Shown: piece by piece, positions 44,904-46,678 of the stretch
How positions within the stretch are numbered: the stretch's first letter is position 1
Layout of the letters: each line of letters starts with the position of its first letter
Virus record (IMG/VR): IMGVR_UViG_3300036857_000169
Location: 1 to 46,678 of that record
From: a virus
DNA length: 46,678 bases
Direction: 5' to 3' (one strand)
The notes under the pieces: generated by a model
Told to the model about the DNA's origin: nothing
The model's database searches: none
The model's input: the letters and a program-made list of their open reading frames with translations, nothing else
Made by a program: the position numbers and the translations under genes

Positions 44904-44957
44904 ATGGGTCGCGCACTCGCACTCGCTACCGTCATCATGTGGCTACTACTCTGGTAG
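44904..44957 (+). CDS. very short hydrophobic peptide, 17 aa
   Basis: MGRALALATVIMWLLLW starts 2 nt after the preceding stop, with GAGGTAG upstream overlapping that gene's end. A bare hydrophobic helix; it may be translated as a micro-protein, but its tiny size keeps confidence low. Confidence 0.35.
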   Translation: MGRALALATVIMWLLLW

Positions 44958-44978
44958 CCAGCTAGCAGGTCTGGCGCT

Positions 44979-45000
44979 GGCGCACGGTCGATCGTGCGCC
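44979..45000 (+). terminator. stem-loop, possible terminator
   Basis: GGCGCACG and CGTGCGCC form a perfect 8-bp stem with a 6-nt loop behind the membrane-peptide genes. No T-run follows, so termination is uncertain. Confidence 0.4.
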
Positions 45001-45079
45001 GGTGCCCGGCCCTAGCAGGAATGCACGAACTATCAAGCTATCAGGCAGCGGTGCAAGGACTTAGATAGCTAGCATCCTA

Positions 45080-45127
45080 CCCCTATAGGGGGTGCTATAG
45101 CAGCAGACAGTGAAAATGCTATATAGC
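45080..45127. promoter_or_regulatory. tandem palindromes, operator-like
   Basis: Three perfect palindromes stand in a row: CCCCTATAGGGG (45080-45091), GCTATAGC (45094-45101) and GCTATATAGC (45118-45127). The gap 44958-45283 has no gene; it also holds the stem-loop above, a GCTACTATGG motif (45221) and a TTGACA (45249). It probably controls the downstream anti-CBASS operon. Confidence 0.45.
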
Positions 45128-45283
45128 CCCCTATGGCCCCCTGCACCCCGCCGCGTCCTCGCGGCGGATATCTTCTCTGCCGCGCGCGCACCTCTCGACA
45201 AACCAGGCAGACAGGAGCTTGCTACTATGGTTAGGTGGTAGAGCGCAGTTGACAAGTTACGCATCTTCGACTAGCCCCTCGCC

Positions 45284-45355
45284 ATGGCTACGACGGCAGG
45301 CATCGTCACCATCGACCCCGACGTCGTCCTCGTCCCCTGCGGCCCCGGGAGGTAG
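45284..45355 (+). CDS. 23-aa peptide upstream of the Acb2-like gene
   Basis: MATTAGIVTIDPDVVLVPCG leads to a stop 2 nt before the next ATG. Its last codons contain the GGGAGG ribosome-binding site of that gene. It could be a translated leader that opens the downstream site. Confidence 0.35.
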   Translation: MATTAGIVTIDPDVVLVPCGPGR

Positions 45356-45357
45356 CC

Positions 45358-45573
45358 ATGGCTGCCAAGGACGATCTCGACACGCGCTTCACCGCACACC
45401 TCCTCGATGGCGCGCAGCAGGAGCGCTGCCAGGAGATTCGAGCGCGCGCCGGGGACCTGGCGCATCTGATCGTGGACACCACGCCGGAGAGTCGTGAGCA
45501 GTCACGTGCGCTGACCAAGCTGGAGGAGGTGGTGTTCTGGGCGAGTGCCGCGATCGCCAGGCGGGAGCACTGA
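45358..45573 (+). CDS. acb2: Acb2-like anti-CBASS cyclic-nucleotide sponge, 71 aa
   Basis: Matches the small helical Acb2 pattern: an acidic start with DTRFTAH, a helix QERCQEIRARAGDLAHLI, then TTPESREQSRALTKLEEVVF (42-60) and WASAAIAR at the end. Acb2 proteins bind cyclic di- and trinucleotides made by CBASS sensors and so silence that antiphage defence. GGGAGG lies 5 nt before the ATG. The early rightward position fits a counter-defence gene. The call rests on remembered family consensus, not on a search. Confidence 0.75.
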   Translation: MAAKDDLDTRFTAHLLDGAQQERCQEIRARAGDLAHLIVDTTPESREQSRALTKLEEVVFWASAAIARREH

Positions 45574-45578
45574 GGCGC

Positions 45579-45881
45579 ATGCTGGTCGATGAACTCCGTC
45601 GCCGGCTCGGACGCGAGTCCACTGCCGCAGAGTATATCGAGGCGCAAGAGCGCGAGCGGTGGCAGCACGACCATCCCGACCCAGTCACGGCCACCCCAGC
45701 GACCTACCCCTCCCGCAGAGCCATCGACGCCGTCGCGGAGATGCTCGTCGCCCTCGCGCGCGCGCCAGAGTCGGAGCAACTCGACGTGCTCGCGGACGTC
45801 GTCAAGACATGGCTCGAACGTGACTCGCGCTGGGCAAGCGAAGGGCGGCGCAGACTGTGGGCAGCAGCGCGAGGAGGATGA
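45579..45881 (+). CDS. hypothetical protein, 100 aa
   Basis: Helical, charged, with LRRRLGRESTAAEYIEAQER at the start and a C-terminal AIDAVAEMLVALARAPESEQ. It follows the Acb2-like gene by 5 nt and overlaps the next start. It could be another host-interaction protein; no family seen. Confidence 0.6.
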   Translation: MLVDELRRRLGRESTAAEYIEAQERERWQHDHPDPVTATPATYPSRRAIDAVAEMLVALARAPESEQLDVLADVVKTWLERDSRWASEGRRRLWAAARGG

Positions 45882-45883
45882 CG

Positions 45884-46195
45884 ATGGCACACCCAGCGAC
45901 CATGCCCCAGCGCATCGACCAGGACGGGCTCGATCGGCGCTGGCTCGGCATCCCCCCACGCAGCGACGACAGCGTCGCCGTCCCGCACGTCAGGTCGCTC
46001 CTCGGCGCCATCGACCGGATGCACCTCGGCACACCCACGATCGCCGTCGAGCGCTGGTCCGCTGCCGTCAATCCCTGGTGGCTCGACACGCCCGGGCGGC
46101 GCTGGATGCTCTGGTCGATGCTGCACCTTGCTAACATTATAGCAACGCACGGCATCATCACCCCTGGCGCGCAGAAGGAGCAGGGGGTGGGCTGA
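45884..46195 (+). CDS. hypothetical protein, 103 aa
   Basis: GAGGAGG is at best distance from ATG 45884; ATG 45878, overlapping the previous TGA, is the alternative. Trp-rich middle (NPWWLDTPGRRWMLWSM). Unknown family. Confidence 0.6.
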   Translation: MAHPATMPQRIDQDGLDRRWLGIPPRSDDSVAVPHVRSLLGAIDRMHLGTPTIAVERWSAAVNPWWLDTPGRRWMLWSMLHLANIIATHGIITPGAQKEQGVG

Positions 46196-46281
46196 TGCCG
46201 CGCCCCGTCGCCGCGCAGTCAAGGGGACAGAAGTGTCCGTGTCAGGCGGGAGTTCTGGCCCCGCCGGGCGTGCAGGAGTAG
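46195..46281 (+). CDS. 28-aa peptide with CPC motif
   Basis: Starts by TGATG overlap and contains KCPCQAG. Its 3' end shares CCCCGCCGGGCG with a stretch near 46354. A possible remnant or micro-gene in the duplicated stretch before the zinc-finger gene. Confidence 0.3.
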   Translation: MPRPVAAQSRGQKCPCQAGVLAPPGVQE

Positions 46282-46316
46282 CAGGACGGGGAGGAGCAGG
46301 ACGGGGGAGCGGTCAC

Positions 46317-46379
46317 ATGGCTCGCACGACGACAGCAGCAGACGACGTCCTCACCCCGCCGGGCGCCGAGGAGGAGTGA
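46317..46379 (+). CDS. 20-aa peptide, duplicated start of downstream gene
   Basis: Starts with MARTT, as does the gene 79 bp further on; the first 16 bases of both ORFs are identical (ATGGCTCGCACGACGA). Likely a leftover of a small tandem duplication. Confidence 0.3.
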   Translation: MARTTTAADDVLTPPGAEEE

Positions 46380-46395
46380 GGGGGGGCATCGACGC

Positions 46396-46656
46396 ATGGC
46401 TCGCACGACGAAGAAGCGCACCATCCGACGCCCGTCTGGCACGATCCAGCGCAAACCGAGACGCCCACCCAAGCCCGCCACGCTCCCCGACCTGGCCCCC
46501 TGCTACTTCTGCAAGCGCGACGTCCTCCGCCCCGAGTTCGAGTGTGCCGGATGCGGCGAGGTCGTCTGCGACGACTGCGACGAACTCGCTCCCTGGGGCG
46601 CGCACGATCCCTTCGAGCACACTGCCGCCGGTTCGGATCGCGACGCCGATGCGTGA
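46396..46656 (+). CDS. zinc-finger protein, 86 aa
   Basis: A basic Arg/Lys/Pro N-terminus (1-27) is followed by CYFCKRD, CAGCGEVVCDDC and an acidic end, a B-box- or FYVE-like spacing of Cys pairs (six Cys). It runs into the terminal repeat and is therefore also seen as a partial copy at 1-105. Possible nucleic-acid- or protein-binding early protein. Confidence 0.65.
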   Translation: MARTTKKRTIRRPSGTIQRKPRRPPKPATLPDLAPCYFCKRDVLRPEFECAGCGEVVCDDCDELAPWGAHDPFEHTAAGSDRDADA

Positions 46657-46678
46657 GCGCAGTGATATCAAGCGAGCC
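46552..46678. repeat. terminal direct repeat (right copy)
   Basis: Exact copy of bases 1-127; see the left copy. One of the two should be removed when the genome is treated as a circle. Confidence 0.9.

Noticed and set aside
45219-45497. 92-aa frame overlapping the Acb2-like gene
   Set aside because: It runs out of frame over the better-supported 71-aa gene and has no fitting start context.
1-46678. Temperate lifestyle genes (integrase, excisionase, CI-type immunity)
   Set aside because: No tyrosine or serine recombinase and no convincing repressor were found. The HTH and RHH proteins are too generic to support lysogeny.
1-46678. CRISPR array or tRNA genes
   Set aside because: No regularly spaced repeat-spacer series and no cloverleaf-like sequence was noticed. 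The Cas4-like nuclease stands in a recombination operon without cas1 or cas2.

Overview
This window looks like one complete, circularly closed genome of a tailed double-stranded DNA phage. The first 127 bases are repeated exactly at the end, so the unique length is about 46,551 bp. The structural genes fit a short-tailed (podovirus-like) virion: a long portal protein, a scaffold, an N4-gp56-type coat protein, a P22 gp4-like adaptor, a large beta-rich stabilisation or hub protein and a run of candidate ejection proteins, with no tape measure, sheath or tube. I see no integrase, immunity repressor, tRNA, RNA polymerase or CRISPR array. With a family A polymerase that has Tyr at the 762-equivalent position, this suggests a lytic phage. 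The base composition is very GC-rich with G/C-ending codons. An encoded outer-membrane beta-barrel with a signal peptide points to a diderm (Gram-negative) host, but the host genus cannot be read from the sequence.

Layout. 0-2.0 kb (+): small genes ending in the terminase small subunit. 2.29-9.55 kb (+): the terminase large subunit is split into an ATPase gene (2290-3048) and a nuclease gene (8680-9552). About 5.6 kb lies between them, holding a structured intergenic RNA, a Gly-rich protein, small proteins, a signal-peptide beta-barrel, a secreted collagen-like protein and a lysis-like group with a GH19 endolysin. 9.6-14.3 kb (+): fibre module with four proteins sharing an N-terminal motif and one long fibre with an S74 chaperone. 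14.3-24.2 kb (+): portal, scaffold, coat, adaptor and hub. 24.2-28.8 kb (+): a GNAT acetyltransferase and candidate ejection proteins. 28.8-36.0 kb (-): replication and recombination (P-loop helicase-like protein, UDG-exonuclease-PolA fusion, SSB-like protein, RHH protein, Sak4-like ATPase, Fe-S PD-(D/E)XK nuclease). 36-43.4 kb (-): a stair of small early genes joined by ATGA/TGATG overlaps, many with zinc-binding cysteine pairs, ending at a SprT-like protease. 43.4-44.3 kb: a gene-free, repeat-rich region, the best candidate for the replication origin and the point where early transcription diverges. 44.3-46.7 kb (+): tiny membrane peptides, an Acb2-like anti-CBASS protein and further small genes, running across the circle junction.

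Regulation. Leftward early genes are served by repeated promoter-like sites of the form TTGAC(A/T)-N5-GCTACCATGG. The fibre, portal and ejection blocks are preceded by short AT-rich islands that probably act as late promoters. An 11-mer, GCGTGYAAACG, occurs ten times although far less than one copy is expected by chance; its role is unknown. Within GC-rich genes there are recurring short patches of rare A/T-ending codons. The points most worth following are the split terminase with its embedded cargo, the three-way-junction RNA at the split, the 11-mer, the anti-CBASS gene and the iteron-like origin region.
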